Shown here one piece after another: positions 43,468-52,249 of a stretch of DNA of 64,000 nt; positions within the stretch are counted from its first letter, which is position 1; every line of letters starts with the position of its first letter. Source of the stretch: WTJY01 sp045105475 (GTDB taxonomy: Bacteria; Chloroflexota; Anaerolineae; Promineifilales; Promineifilaceae). The notes below the pieces were generated by a model, which saw only the letters and a list, made by a program, of their open reading frames with translations, made no database searches and was not told the origin of the DNA. A program made the position numbers and the translations under genes. The DNA is taken from the NCBI GenBank assembly GCA_045105475.1, contig JBGCDP010000352.1, positions 1 through 64,000 on the forward strand, in the 5' to 3' direction.

Positions 43468-44255
43468 GTTTTTTAGGGTATGGCGTTGATTTCTGGCTTA
43501 TAGCACTGATTGCGGTTGGCTTAACCGGTCTGTCAAAAGCTGGATTTGGCGGTGGTGTCGGCGCTATTGCGACACCCTTAATGGCGCTAATTATGCCGGT
43601 GCCAGAAGCGGCCGCTTTGCTCCTTCCTATTCTGATTTTGGCTGACCAAGCCGCCGTGTATAAATATAAAAACCGTGTCGATTTGAAAACTATGTGGGTT
43701 TCCCTCCCCGGCGCCATAATTGGCATTGCTATCGCATGGTTTGCATTTGATCAACTTCAATCGGCCGAAAACGAGCGGGTTTTAAAAATAGGCATCGGCG
43801 TTGTTTCGATCGTATTTCTAGTTTTTCAGCTTTCGCGCGATTATATTTTTAAACGAATTGACGGTGTGCGCTTTCCAGACTGGGTCGGTTTTTCATTGGG
43901 AACAATTGCAGGGTTCACCTCAACTTTGGCCCATGTGGGTGGGCCACCTTTTCAAATTTATGTCATTCCACAAAAGTTAAAACGAGATATTTTTGTAGGC
44001 ACCAGTGCATGGTTTTTCTGGGCCGTTAACCTGCTTAAACTCGTTGCTTATGGCTTTTTAGGCCTGTTGACCATTGGAAACCTGACGGTAACAGTGATTC
44101 TGCTACCATTTGTTGTGATTGGCGTGTATCTAGGCTTTTGGCTTAATGGCCGCGTGCGGCAGGAAGTTTTCAATTGGATAATTTATATTTTGTTAGGTGT
44201 AACTGCCGTCCAGTTGATCCTTGGGCAAAGTTTGCTGGGCCTCACTTTCGGGTAG
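43464..44255 (+). CDS. TauE/SafE family sulfite exporter-like membrane protein
   Basis: A 263-residue protein with eight spans in two similar halves. The motifs GLSKAGFGGGVGAIATPLMAL near the N-terminus and GTIAGFTSTLAHVGGPPFQIYVIPQKL in the second half are the paired TauE/SafE repeats. The start overlaps rpiA by 4 bases (ATGA/TTGA form). It may export sulfite or a sulfoacetate-like anion left after sulfonate use, which fits the sulfur genes at the left end of the window, but the family is broad. Confidence 0.88.
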   Translation: MSFLGYGVDFWLIALIAVGLTGLSKAGFGGGVGAIATPLMALIMPVPEAAALLLPILILADQAAVYKYKNRVDLKTMWVSLPGAIIGIAIAWFAFDQLQSAENERVLKIGIGVVSIVFLVFQLSRDYIFKRIDGVRFPDWVGFSLGTIAGFTSTLAHVGGPPFQIYVIPQKLKRDIFVGTSAWFFWAVNLLKLVAYGFLGLLTIGNLTVTVILLPFVVIGVYLGFWLNGRVRQEVFNWIIYILLGVTAVQLILGQSLLGLTFG

Positions 44256-44277
44256 TTAAATCACGGCAAGATATAGA

Positions 44278-45393
44278 ATGATGTTAAATCAAGAACAAAA
44301 AAAGCGGCTGATAGCGTTTGGGCAGAAATTAATCGATCAAGAAAAGTGCAAAGTGATCGTTTCTGCCAATCAACCAAAGAGCGGATTTTGGTTTGGTGGG
44401 GGCAATTTAAGCCAAGGGGCAGACGGCAAGCTGTATCTGATCGGCCGATATCGAAACTTTGGCGATTCGCGCACCGGTTTGGGAATGGGAGAACGGGGAC
44501 TTGAGCTGTCGATATTTTGTTCAAACGATCGGGGCCAATCATTCGAAAAAGTGCTTTCGATGAATAAGGCTGATCTAACTCGTCAGCATACGGCCGGATG
44601 GGAAACGCTTTCGATTGAAGGTGCGGCTCTGCATTTTACATCTAACGGCGTTGAGTTATTCGTATCATCTGAAAAGAAAATCGGTTATCCGGACGCACTG
44701 GCTGGCTACCTTAAACCTGGTTCCGGCCGCTGGACCATCGAGCATGCACGTGCCAAATCGATTCAGGAATTGGAATTGGCCCCATTTAAAACAATCATTG
44801 AAAATGATGACGCACGCTGGCTGCACCCCAAAGACCCATTTTTTAGATCTCAACCAAATGGCGATTTGCTGCTCGGTTTCGTGACCCATCCATTTAACTG
44901 GGCCGGATCAAATTCCGGTTATGCGGTGCGCCGTGCAGGTGAAAATCATTTTGATCCGGCGGTGTTTGACTTTTTTCCGACGGGCCTTACTTGGGACATT
45001 GCCATTAGTCGTATCACGAGTTGGTTACCGCTTCCTCAAGTGGGCGTTTTAGCCGATGGGGTAAGCCGCACGCTCGTATTTTATGATGGGGGCGAATCGA
45101 TGCGTGACTTAGATGAGCATAAATCAGCGATGAGTCGGCCAAGGGGCTATTCGTGCGAAGAGTTAGGCGGGCTGGCGGTTGCAGATGAGTCAGGGACGGC
45201 CGACTTTGAACGGCTCTCGATTCTGGGGCCAGATTTTGTGTCACCTCATGGAACTGGGTGCAGTCGCTATGTTGATGTGCTAGAAACGGCCGAAGGCTAT
45301 TACGCGACTTGGCAGCAGTCCCAGCCTGATTTCTCTCAACCGCTCGTAATGAATTTTGTGAGTAAAGAAGAGGTGGAACACCTCCTTTTGTAG
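44278..45393 (+). CDS. Sialidase-fold (BNR) protein
   Basis: A 371-residue beta-propeller protein. It contains an Asp-box (SNDRGQSF, about residues 82-89) and a repeated strand pattern of the sialidase/neuraminidase superfamily: GGGNLSQGADGKLYLIGRYRNFGDSRTGLG, ISRITSWLPLPQVG. Such cytosolic-looking homologues (no signal peptide) are usually listed as exo-alpha-sialidase-like or glycosidase-like proteins of unknown substrate. ATG 44278 is directly followed by another in-frame ATG. It sits 22 bases after the TauE-like gene. Confidence 0.7.
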   Translation: MMLNQEQKKRLIAFGQKLIDQEKCKVIVSANQPKSGFWFGGGNLSQGADGKLYLIGRYRNFGDSRTGLGMGERGLELSIFCSNDRGQSFEKVLSMNKADLTRQHTAGWETLSIEGAALHFTSNGVELFVSSEKKIGYPDALAGYLKPGSGRWTIEHARAKSIQELELAPFKTIIENDDARWLHPKDPFFRSQPNGDLLLGFVTHPFNWAGSNSGYAVRRAGENHFDPAVFDFFPTGLTWDIAISRITSWLPLPQVGVLADGVSRTLVFYDGGESMRDLDEHKSAMSRPRGYSCEELGGLAVADESGTADFERLSILGPDFVSPHGTGCSRYVDVLETAEGYYATWQQSQPDFSQPLVMNFVSKEEVEHLLL

Positions 45394-45491
45394 GAAGATG
45401 GTGTCGTAGCAATGTATACGAATATCTGACAGGAGTAAGCTTCGACTTCGCTCCTTCGCTACCTCGTCACTTCACTGATATCATTCAGTAT

Positions 45492-46505
45492 ATGAAAATT
45501 TCGATTCTCGACCAATCACCGATTCGCAAAGGGGGTACGTCCCAAGATGCGTTGCAAGAAACACTTGAACTCGCCAAATTAGCTGAGAAGCTTGGTTACA
45601 CTCGCTTTTGGGTCTCAGAGCATCACAACACCAATGTGCTCGCTGGTAGTGCCCCTGAAGTGTTGCTAGCCGCTATTGGTGCTGCGACAAGCAAGATTCG
45701 GATTGGATCTGGTGGGGTGATGTTGCCACATTACAGTGCGTTTAAAGTAGCAGAAGCCTTTTCACTATTGGCCACCCTGTATCCGGATCGGATTGATTTA
45801 GGCATCGGCCGTGCACCTGGTAGTGACATGGAAACGGCCCGAATTTTGGCGACAGACGGCCGCCCAAAGTTTGAGCGCTTTCCGATTTTGGTCGAACAGT
45901 TAGATCAAATGCTGCATGATCGGAGCTTCCGGCCAAAAATCACGCCTGTTCCTCCGGTTGCACCCACTACATGGATGTTAGGTTCAAGCCAAGACAGCGC
46001 GATTTTAGCAGCCGAGCGTGGCTTGCCCTACAACTTCGCCTACTTTATCAATAATCGTATGGTGCCTGCTTTGTTCGCTTACTATCGCAATAATTTCAAA
46101 CCATCTGAGCAGTTGGCTCAGCCAAAAACAATGCTGACGATGAATGTGATTGTGGCAGAAACATACGAGCGTGCGTTTAATTTGGCTCTGAGCCGGACAT
46201 TGCCATTTTTATTTCGGGCAACCGGTCAAAAAATCGAAGGGATTGTCAGTCCCGAAGAAGCGGCCGAATATCCGTATACGGCGCAGGAATGGGCCTTTGT
46301 CGAAGATCGGTTAAGGACGGCCGCAATTGGTACTCCTGAGCAGGTGAAAGGGATTATTGAGAATGTAGCGCGTGAGTGGGAGACAGATGAAATTATGACG
46401 GTGACAATCACCTATGATTTTGCAGAGCGTATCCGGTCATACGAGATGCTGGCAGAGGTGTTTGAGTTGGAAAGCGACAATATGGTGGTTAGTCAACCAG
46501 CATAA
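45492..46505 (+). CDS. LLM class flavin-dependent oxidoreductase
   Basis: A 337-residue luciferase-like monooxygenase. N-terminal KISILDQSPIRKGGTSQDAL, then YTRFWVSEHHNTNVLAGSAPEVLLAAIGAATSKIRIGSGGVMLPHYSAFKVAE and DRIDLGIGRAPGSD are the FMN-binding TIM-barrel core of the MsnO8/YhbW-type group. It would use reduced flavin and O2 on an unknown substrate. The stop codon lies in the loop of an 11-bp inverted repeat at 46492. Confidence 0.92.
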   Translation: MKISILDQSPIRKGGTSQDALQETLELAKLAEKLGYTRFWVSEHHNTNVLAGSAPEVLLAAIGAATSKIRIGSGGVMLPHYSAFKVAEAFSLLATLYPDRIDLGIGRAPGSDMETARILATDGRPKFERFPILVEQLDQMLHDRSFRPKITPVPPVAPTTWMLGSSQDSAILAAERGLPYNFAYFINNRMVPALFAYYRNNFKPSEQLAQPKTMLTMNVIVAETYERAFNLALSRTLPFLFRATGQKIEGIVSPEEAAEYPYTAQEWAFVEDRLRTAAIGTPEQVKGIIENVAREWETDEIMTVTITYDFAERIRSYEMLAEVFELESDNMVVSQPA

Positions 46506-46523
46506 GACTCATTGCTGGTTGAC
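46492..46523. terminator. Inverted repeat between the LLM gene and glmS
   Basis: Perfect 11-bp arms GTCAACCAGCA (46492-46502) and TGCTGGTTGAC (46513-46523) with a 10-base loop containing the TAA stop of the LLM gene. There is no long T-run, so it may be a weak shared terminator for the two convergent genes. Confidence 0.5.
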
Positions 46524-46547
46524 GTTTCGGCCACCGCATTTCCGCAA

Positions 46548-48389
46548 CTATTCTACGGTGACGCTTTTTGCCAAGTTGCGAGGCATGTCTACATCACAGC
46601 CACGCAAAACCGCCATGTGGTAGCTCAATAACTGCAATGGAATCACATTGACGATTGGAGCCAACAAGGGAGAGCATTCAGGAACCCAAATTACATCATC
46701 AGCTTCATCTTCAATGCGGGTGTCACCCGCAGTTGCTAGGGCGATGACGCGACCGTCTCTGGCTTTGGCTTGCTGCACTTGGCTAAACATTTTGTCGTAT
46801 AGCGAGTCTTTGGTAACGACAGCGAGAACCGGCATTTTTTCATCGATGAGTGCGATTGGACCGTGCTTCATTTCTCCGGCCGGATATCCTTCTGCATGAA
46901 TATAGCTGATCTCTTTCAGCTTAAGTGCCCCTTCTAGGGCCGTCGGGTAGTTGATGCCTCGGCCGATAAATAAAAAGTCTTCAGCATTTACATATTTTTC
47001 AGCCAACGCTTTAAACTCAGCGTCACGCTCTAAAATTTGATCAATTAGTGCAGGCAATGCCTCAAGTTCGGCCGAATATTTAGCGACATCTCCTTTTGAT
47101 AGCAGACCTTTAATCTGCCCCAATACACACGCCAGCATAAATTGATCAACAATCGAACTAGTATATGCCTTTGTGCTAGCAACTCCGATCTCCGGCCCTG
47201 CATTCATGGCGATATACCCATCGGCTGTGCGCATACTTTGGCTGCCGTAAGCATTCACAATGCTCCACAGGGTTGCTCCATTTTGGCGTGCCTGTTCACT
47301 AGCTGCTAGCGTATCGGCCGTTTCGCCTGACTGGGTAATCGACATGAATACCGTTTTGTCATCTATGATCGGGTTGTAATAACGGAACTCAGATCCATAC
47401 TCAACTTCGACTGGAATACGAGCTATCCCTTCGATTAAAAACTTGCCGACAAGCCCTGAATAGTAGCTGGTACCGCAGGCGACTGTATAGATTTTTTGAA
47501 TTTTATTGACCAGTTCAGGTGTCAAATTCATTTCTGGCAAAAGGAACTCCCCTGTTTGTGAATCAATCCGGCCGGCCATTGTTGCTCGTAGTGAATTACC
47601 CTGCTCAAAAATTTCCTTTTGCATATAGTGGGTGTAATCTCCACGCGTTGCACTTTCAGCATCCCAATCGATAATGTGCTCATCAACCGTTAGCTGCTGG
47701 CCATGAATGTCCATCACCTGATAATCGTGCCGATTGACAACCGCCATCTGCCCATTCTCTAGAAATACCATCCGTTTGGTGTATTCAAGAATGGCAGGAA
47801 TGTCAGATGCGATAAACATTTCATCTTCGCCAATGCCTAAAGCCACGCCGCCTGAATTACCCAAGCGTGCGCAAATTAGCGTTTCAGGATTGTCTGGGTT
47901 CATTGCCACAACCGCATTGGCCCCTTCTAAGCGATTTAATGTGTTTTGGAAAGCAACTAAAAATGATTGCCCAATTTCAAGATGTTTTTCAATGAGATGG
48001 GCAATAACTTCTGTATCTGTTTCTGACTCAAAAACGACTCCTTCTACCTGCAATTCTTCTTTGAGCGTAGCATAGTTTTCAACAATCCCATTTTGGACGA
48101 CGACGATTGAGCCGTGCATGCTTTTATGTGGGTGGGCATTGGCTTGATTTGGTTTGCCGTGGGTGGCCCAGCGTGTGTGTCCGATGCCTATGTGACCAGA
48201 AATAGGGGATTGCTCTAATAAATTGCCAAGTTGAATGAGTTTGCCAGCATCTCGCCGAACTTCAATGTACTTGCCATCTAAGACAGCAATTCCGGCCGAA
48301 TCATAGCCGCGATATTCTAATTTGCTGAGTCCGTTATAAATGACACTAGGTGCCTGTCGACTTCCGATATATCCAACGATTCCACACAT
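46548..48389 (-). CDS. glmS: Glutamine-fructose-6-phosphate aminotransferase
   Basis: A 613-residue GlmS. The N-terminal glutaminase begins MCGIVGYIG with nucleophile Cys2, and has YRGYDSAG and TRWATHG. Two SIS domains follow (ITQSGETADTLAASEQAR and EISYIHAEGYPAGEMKHGPIALI). It makes glucosamine-6-phosphate for cell wall precursors. AGAAGGA precedes the ATG. The long leader (48390-48861) carries a glmS ribozyme that would be cut when GlcN6P is plentiful, so the enzyme product represses its own mRNA. An intrinsic terminator also lies in this leader. Confidence 0.97.
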   Translation of the reverse strand: MCGIVGYIGSRQAPSVIYNGLSKLEYRGYDSAGIAVLDGKYIEVRRDAGKLIQLGNLLEQSPISGHIGIGHTRWATHGKPNQANAHPHKSMHGSIVVVQNGIVENYATLKEELQVEGVVFESETDTEVIAHLIEKHLEIGQSFLVAFQNTLNRLEGANAVVAMNPDNPETLICARLGNSGGVALGIGEDEMFIASDIPAILEYTKRMVFLENGQMAVVNRHDYQVMDIHGQQLTVDEHIIDWDAESATRGDYTHYMQKEIFEQGNSLRATMAGRIDSQTGEFLLPEMNLTPELVNKIQKIYTVACGTSYYSGLVGKFLIEGIARIPVEVEYGSEFRYYNPIIDDKTVFMSITQSGETADTLAASEQARQNGATLWSIVNAYGSQSMRTADGYIAMNAGPEIGVASTKAYTSSIVDQFMLACVLGQIKGLLSKGDVAKYSAELEALPALIDQILERDAEFKALAEKYVNAEDFLFIGRGINYPTALEGALKLKEISYIHAEGYPAGEMKHGPIALIDEKMPVLAVVTKDSLYDKMFSQVQQAKARDGRVIALATAGDTRIEDEADDVIWVPECSPLLAPIVNVIPLQLLSYHMAVLRGCDVDMPRNLAKSVTVE

Positions 48390-48446
48390 AATTCGTCCTT
48401 CTCTTCACAGGGGTTTTGACTGCCTGTGAGGTCCTTTGCGCATACG

Positions 48447-48478
48447 AAAAAACGGCCGTCTTAAACTTTAAGATGGCC
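48447..48478 (-). terminator. Terminator hairpin between glmS ribozyme and glmS
   Basis: On the minus strand GGCCATCTTA and TAAGACGGCC (one mismatch) form a stem around a short AAGTT-type loop, then six T (48452-48447). It is 58 bases before the glmS ATG, downstream of the ribozyme, so it could reduce read-through into glmS. Confidence 0.65.
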
Positions 48479-48629
48479 AAAAGATTTTGTTGCTGCAAAG
48501 ATAGGGGCTAGTGGCTCCACTAATTTACCTTTGCCCTTTTACGCTTGTCAAAGCGGTCAGCACACTAGGTGCTTTAACCATGAGCTGAACGCAGTTCAGC
48601 CTATAGCCGAACAAAGTTCGGCCAGTCAC

Positions 48630-48818
48630 ATGCAATTCACTTTGTACAAGCCGTTACCAACCTGTTTTGTAGAATTGCTTTGTTAAGGGCAAACGTCAGG
48701 GGGTGACCACCCTGGGAGGCATCCGCTGATGCTTCGATTTTATCCGAATCTAACTCTAGATTCAGACAACCTCCGTCCTCGTCAACCAATTTCCGGGGAG
48801 AAAATTGGCCCATGCGCT
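48630..48818 (-). ncRNA. glmS self-cleaving ribozyme/riboswitch (GlcN6P)
   Basis: Read on the minus strand, all core parts of the glmS ribozyme are present: cleavage context TTAGCGCATGGGCC, with the cut expected between A48818 and G48817; P2 arms CCAATTT/AAATTGG; the invariant GTTGACGAGGACGGAGGTT; the P3 partner GCGGATGCCTCCC; a P3.1-like GGGTG/CACCC arm; and P4 GCAATTC/GAATTGC (48632-48678) with ACAAAACAGG and TGTACAAAGTG. An extra hairpin (GAATCTA/TAGATTC) extends P3. GlcN6P acts as cofactor for cleavage, and the cut mRNA is degraded. It lies 241 bases before glmS ATG. The match is from memory of the family consensus. Confidence 0.93.
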
Positions 48819-48867
48819 AAGCTGATTTCAATTAAGATTTCAGTCGATTACCCTGTTAAGTTGCCGG

Positions 48868-48896
48868 ATGGTATGTGGCTGAGGACCTTTTGTCAA
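48868..48896 (-). promoter_or_regulatory. glmS promoter
   Basis: On the minus strand a perfect TTGACA (48896-48891), 17-base spacer, and TACCAT (48873-48868). The predicted transcript start near 48861 is about 43 bases upstream of the ribozyme cleavage site, the usual arrangement. Confidence 0.7.
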
Positions 48897-49022
48897 TACA
48901 CGTTAAGAATTTTTAATAGCTTCTCAATCATATGATGGGCCTATTAAGTAGTGCTTAGGAGCCAGAAATCAAGCGTTTTACCTACAAAAATGATGATTTC
49001 CCCACGCTTAATCGACGAAGTA

Positions 49023-49050
49023 TTGGATGTCCTTTTCCCCATGCTATAAT
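49023..49050 (+). promoter_or_regulatory. Promoter of the GT2 gene
   Basis: TTGGAT (49023-49028), 16 bases, then perfect TATAAT (49045-49050). Transcription would start near 49057, which rules out the ATG at 49027 as the gene start. Confidence 0.65.
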
Positions 49051-49083
49051 CCAGCGGCTAACATGCTAAGGGTGGAAAAATTG

Positions 49084-49794
49084 ATGAAGCTATCAGTAAT
49101 TATTTGCTGCTATAACGAAAAAGATTCAATCGAGGGCGTGATTGAAGCAACTGCAGCCGTTGAATTAGGATCAAACTGGGAACGCGAGATTGTCGTGGTA
49201 GATAACTTTTCTACAGATGGCACCCGTGAAATTCTCTCTAAACTATCACAACCAGACATGCAAGTTATTTTGCATGAGAAAAACTTAGGCAAAGGTTCTT
49301 CTATTCGATCTGGTATTGAAGCGATGACGGGTGACTACATGATTATTCAGGATGCCGATACTGAATATGATCCGGCCGAACATGCGAAATTTTGCCAGAA
49401 AGTTGAAAAGGAAAACAACGCGGCCGTCTTTGGGTCACGTGTGCTGGGTGGGCAAGCGATCTACGAATATGCGCATGCCTACTGGGGCGTCCGTTTTCTA
49501 ACTGGGGCCACGAATCTGCTGTTTGGTTCAAGCTTAACCGATGTAGCGACGGCAACTAAAATGGTGCGTAGCGACATTATTAAAGCCCTGAACTTAAAAG
49601 GGACAACGTTTGATCTTGACTTTGAATTGCCATGTAAGATTCTGTTAGCAGGCCATACGATTGCTGAGTTGCCCATCTCATACAGCCCACGAACCTATGC
49701 TGAAGGCAAGAAAATTACTGTTTGGGATGGTTTAGAGGCACTTAAAGTCATCGTAAAGACTCGACTTTTTCCCGGACCACTCTATAAGAAGTAG
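49084..49794 (+). CDS. Glycosyltransferase family 2 (dolichyl-phosphate sugar synthase-like)
   Basis: A 236-residue soluble GT2. It begins MKLSVIICCYNEKDSIEGVIE, with EIVVVDNFSTDGTREIL and the metal-binding IIQDADTEYDPAEHAKF; the C-terminal part has LAGHTIAELPISYSPRTYAEGKKI typical of DPM1-like enzymes that place a sugar on a polyprenyl phosphate. ATG 49084 is chosen, as GGTGGA sits 7 bases before it and the predicted transcript starts at about 49057. No C-terminal membrane helices, unlike the GT2 at 22847. Confidence 0.9.
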   Translation: MKLSVIICCYNEKDSIEGVIEATAAVELGSNWEREIVVVDNFSTDGTREILSKLSQPDMQVILHEKNLGKGSSIRSGIEAMTGDYMIIQDADTEYDPAEHAKFCQKVEKENNAAVFGSRVLGGQAIYEYAHAYWGVRFLTGATNLLFGSSLTDVATATKMVRSDIIKALNLKGTTFDLDFELPCKILLAGHTIAELPISYSPRTYAEGKKITVWDGLEALKVIVKTRLFPGPLYKK

Positions 49795-49845
49795 CCGCAC
49801 AGTCGACGATATTTTTAATTTGTTTTTAGAATCAGAGGAAATTGT

Positions 49846-51285
49846 TTAACGTGGGGCTGAACTTTTTTGGTTACTGGTTAGTTTCCCGTTATAAGAAGTT
49901 AGAGACGGTCTTGTGGCTGAACGATCAGCTTGTTTTGAAGATGCTCGCCTAAATTGCCACTGTATGAAGCGGACACGGTGAGCCAGTGCACGACCCATGT
50001 TCCACAATAGTTTTGAGCCTAACTCAGGATTGTCGCTGATTAAATCAAGTGTAACTTTGCGGTCCAGCGTTAACACGGTCGCTCCAGCTTTGCCTGCAAT
50101 TAAACGTGCACTGCGTAAGCCTTCATCGAATAATGCCATCTCGCCTGAAATTTGCCCCGGCCGCAAAGTCGCCATTTTGCGGAAGTTGCCCTCAGGTTCT
50201 CCTGGCCGATCAGGATCGTACCAAACTTCTACAGTGCCATCTTGGATGAGGTATAAATCAGTTCCAGGTTCTCTAATCTCAGCAATAATTGTGCCCGGCT
50301 CCCAACTTTTCTGATCTAACCTTTCGGCCAAACGCTCACGGTGAGCGTCTAATAAGCCATTTCCAATATCTGAATTAGCGAGGAATGTTGCGACATCTTT
50401 TACTTTTTCAAGCTCATCATCAGCAACAGGGGTGTATCGATTACCAAAAGTAAATTGGAGACCTAAGAAACTAGCGATCATTCGCCTCGTATCTTCCGGC
50501 CGTTCAAATTGTGGCCAATGCCCAGCCCGTGGCATGATGCGTAAATCAGCCATTGGCCATTCATCTGCGATGACGCCTGCATCACTTAATGGGACTGTAT
50601 TGTCTTCTGCACCCCAGATCACCAAGGTCGGTGTCTGAATGCCTTTCAATCGGCCGCTAAGATTGTTGGCACGCATAGCATCGAAGCATTCGGCGCGTAC
50701 AATACCTTGGTCTGGCCGCCGTGCATCTGTTTTGAGCCGATTATAATCTTCGACCGTGATGCCAGTGCGAGCTGCAAACGACGCCGGCCGCATAATTCTA
50801 TCCGTCACACTCGACGATACTCGCTCAACAACACTTGAGATCAAGCGTGTAGGTGTAAACTGCTCAAGTTTTGTAATGGGGGAAACAACCAAATTTATAT
50901 AGGTTGAAAGTTTTCCGGTCACAGTAGGGCAAATTAAAATTGTCCGGGAAATAAGAGCAGGAAATTTTTCGGCCATTGTGATCGAAATCATTCCGCCCAT
51001 TGAATGGCCTACTAGAATGACGGGCCCATCGTATAAAGATTCGACAAAGTCTGCTAAAACATCGGCATACTTTTCGATTGTGGCCCCTTGCTTCATGCGA
51101 GGAGAGTTTCCATAACCGGGTAGGTCAACAGCAATACACCAATATCTCTGTGACAATAAAGCCATCAGTGGTGACATTGCATAAGCTGAACTTGACCATC
51201 CGTGTATGAGTAATACGAGTTGGCGATCCCTTCTGCCTTCCTCATAAAAGTTTATTAGTTGATTTCCGACGCGTAGTGTGGACAA
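49846..51285 (-). CDS. Alpha/beta hydrolase fused to a cyclic nucleotide-binding domain
   Basis: A 479-residue fusion. Residues about 15-270 are an alpha/beta hydrolase: oxyanion-side LIHGWSSSAYAM, nucleophile in GHSMGGMISIT, Asp in WGAEDNTVPLSD and His in MPRAGHWPQFERPED. Residues about 300-435 are a CNB (cNMP-binding) domain with AEIREPGTDLYLIQDGTVEVWYD, LRPGQISGEMALFDEGLRSARLIAGKAGATVLTL; the cyclic-nucleotide phosphate-binding cassette is present as SGEMALFDEGLRSARL. A Ser/Lys-rich tail ends the protein. The hydrolase may be gated by cAMP or a similar ligand. The CYTH protein at 16452 could be the nucleotide source. Confidence 0.88.
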   Translation of the reverse strand: MSTLRVGNQLINFYEEGRRDRQLVLLIHGWSSSAYAMSPLMALLSQRYWCIAVDLPGYGNSPRMKQGATIEKYADVLADFVESLYDGPVILVGHSMGGMISITMAEKFPALISRTILICPTVTGKLSTYINLVVSPITKLEQFTPTRLISSVVERVSSSVTDRIMRPASFAARTGITVEDYNRLKTDARRPDQGIVRAECFDAMRANNLSGRLKGIQTPTLVIWGAEDNTVPLSDAGVIADEWPMADLRIMPRAGHWPQFERPEDTRRMIASFLGLQFTFGNRYTPVADDELEKVKDVATFLANSDIGNGLLDAHRERLAERLDQKSWEPGTIIAEIREPGTDLYLIQDGTVEVWYDPDRPGEPEGNFRKMATLRPGQISGEMALFDEGLRSARLIAGKAGATVLTLDRKVTLDLISDNPELGSKLLWNMGRALAHRVRFIQWQFRRASSKQADRSATRPSLTSYNGKLTSNQKSSAPR

Positions 51286-51912
51286 CTTTTTATGTTCCTG
51301 AACAAAGTTTTGTTCTAACCGTCTATTGTAAACAGGTTTGCACGTATTGTAAAACAGATGTCTGCAAAGCGTTTATATGAGCGGATAAATTAGGACCTCA
51401 ATTCTAGGGGGTCCTAATTTCAAATGCATGTAAATTCCTAGACAGATGTCTGGTAAAAATGTACCACTAGAACTGATAACTAGGATTCAATTACTGTTTT
51501 TTCACAACAATATTTTCGCTCATATAGACTAGAGAGCTTGGTAAGCTAAGCCATAAGCATCAAAAGCCCTTAGCTTATTTATCTCTATTTCCTGTAGGTT
51601 TCTAGAAAAGTTGCGAATAAAAGGGCTTTAGAAAGTCATTGAAAATTGGAATAGAGAAATACAGTTGATTTTAAGCCCTAGCACTTATGCCTTATTTTTG
51701 GCGGCATTCATGATTACTTTGTTCGATGCTATTGATAGATAATAGTGAGTAAAAATAAAAACCTGATAAAATGCAGCATGTAAGCTAAACCTAATGCAAT
51801 CTAATGATTTATTTCGGCAGAAACATGGAAATTCTTTGTTTTGCCTTGATGACAATAAGATAGCTTACAAAGTTCCTGATAATTTTAAAATAAGCTTTTA
51901 AAGAGATAAATT
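51286..51912. other. 627-base gene-free region with inverted repeats
   Basis: No convincing reading frame. It contains a perfect 11-bp inverted repeat, AAATTAGGACC at 51387-51397 and GGTCCTAATTT at 51410-51420 (12-base loop), a repeated ACAGATGTCTG at about 51355 and 51442, and a long-range pair AAAGCCCTT/AAGGGCTTT between about 51568 and 51633. CGGCCG is absent from this region. It may be regulatory DNA or an RNA gene for which I see no family match. Confidence 0.5.
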
Positions 51913-52167
51913 ATGACTGAGCAAGAAATTCCTATTAGCCAAGAATTGTTTGAGATATTGCGTTGCCCATTAGCTGTTCAAGATAAGGAAAAATACGGAG
52001 ATGATCCTGGAAAATTAAGGATTGTTAAAAACAGCTGGTTGGTTTCTGATGATTCTGGTCTTAAATATCCCATCCGTGATGGGATTCCGGTGATGTTGAT
52101 TGATGAAGGCGAGAAGTGGAAAAATACGGCCGATGATGAATTGCCTGTTCCACCGCCAACAGAATAA
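51913..52167 (+). CDS. Trm112 family protein
   Basis: An 84-residue protein with the Trm112-like core: FEILRCPLAVQDKEKYG near the N-terminus and GLKYPIRDGIPVMLIDEGEKW. Bacterial Trm112 proteins accompany methyltransferases and are thought to stabilise them; some carry a zinc site. Only one Cys (C18) is seen here, so zinc is doubtful. It stands alone, upstream of the response regulator by about 80 bases, after the long AT-rich region. Confidence 0.85.
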   Translation: MTEQEIPISQELFEILRCPLAVQDKEKYGDDPGKLRIVKNSWLVSDDSGLKYPIRDGIPVMLIDEGEKWKNTADDELPVPPPTE

Positions 52168-52249
52168 ACACACAGGTTTTTAGATTAGGGTATTGTCCTA
52201 GCTTAAAGGATACTCCTGCATCAAGCTCAGCTAGAATAGATGGAATAGT

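Noticed and set aside
45394..45491. Imperfect inverted repeat in the gap before the LLM oxidoreductase (ends around 45414 and 45490)
   Set aside because: Pairing needs several bulges; I cannot tell it from chance in a 98-base gap.
48541..49026. A protein gene in the gap upstream of glmS
   Set aside because: Open frames are short and the conserved sequence is explained by the glmS ribozyme and leader hairpins.
51355..51455. A 6S RNA or other known small RNA in the long gap
   Set aside because: No bubble or closing-stem pattern of 6S RNA could be recognised.
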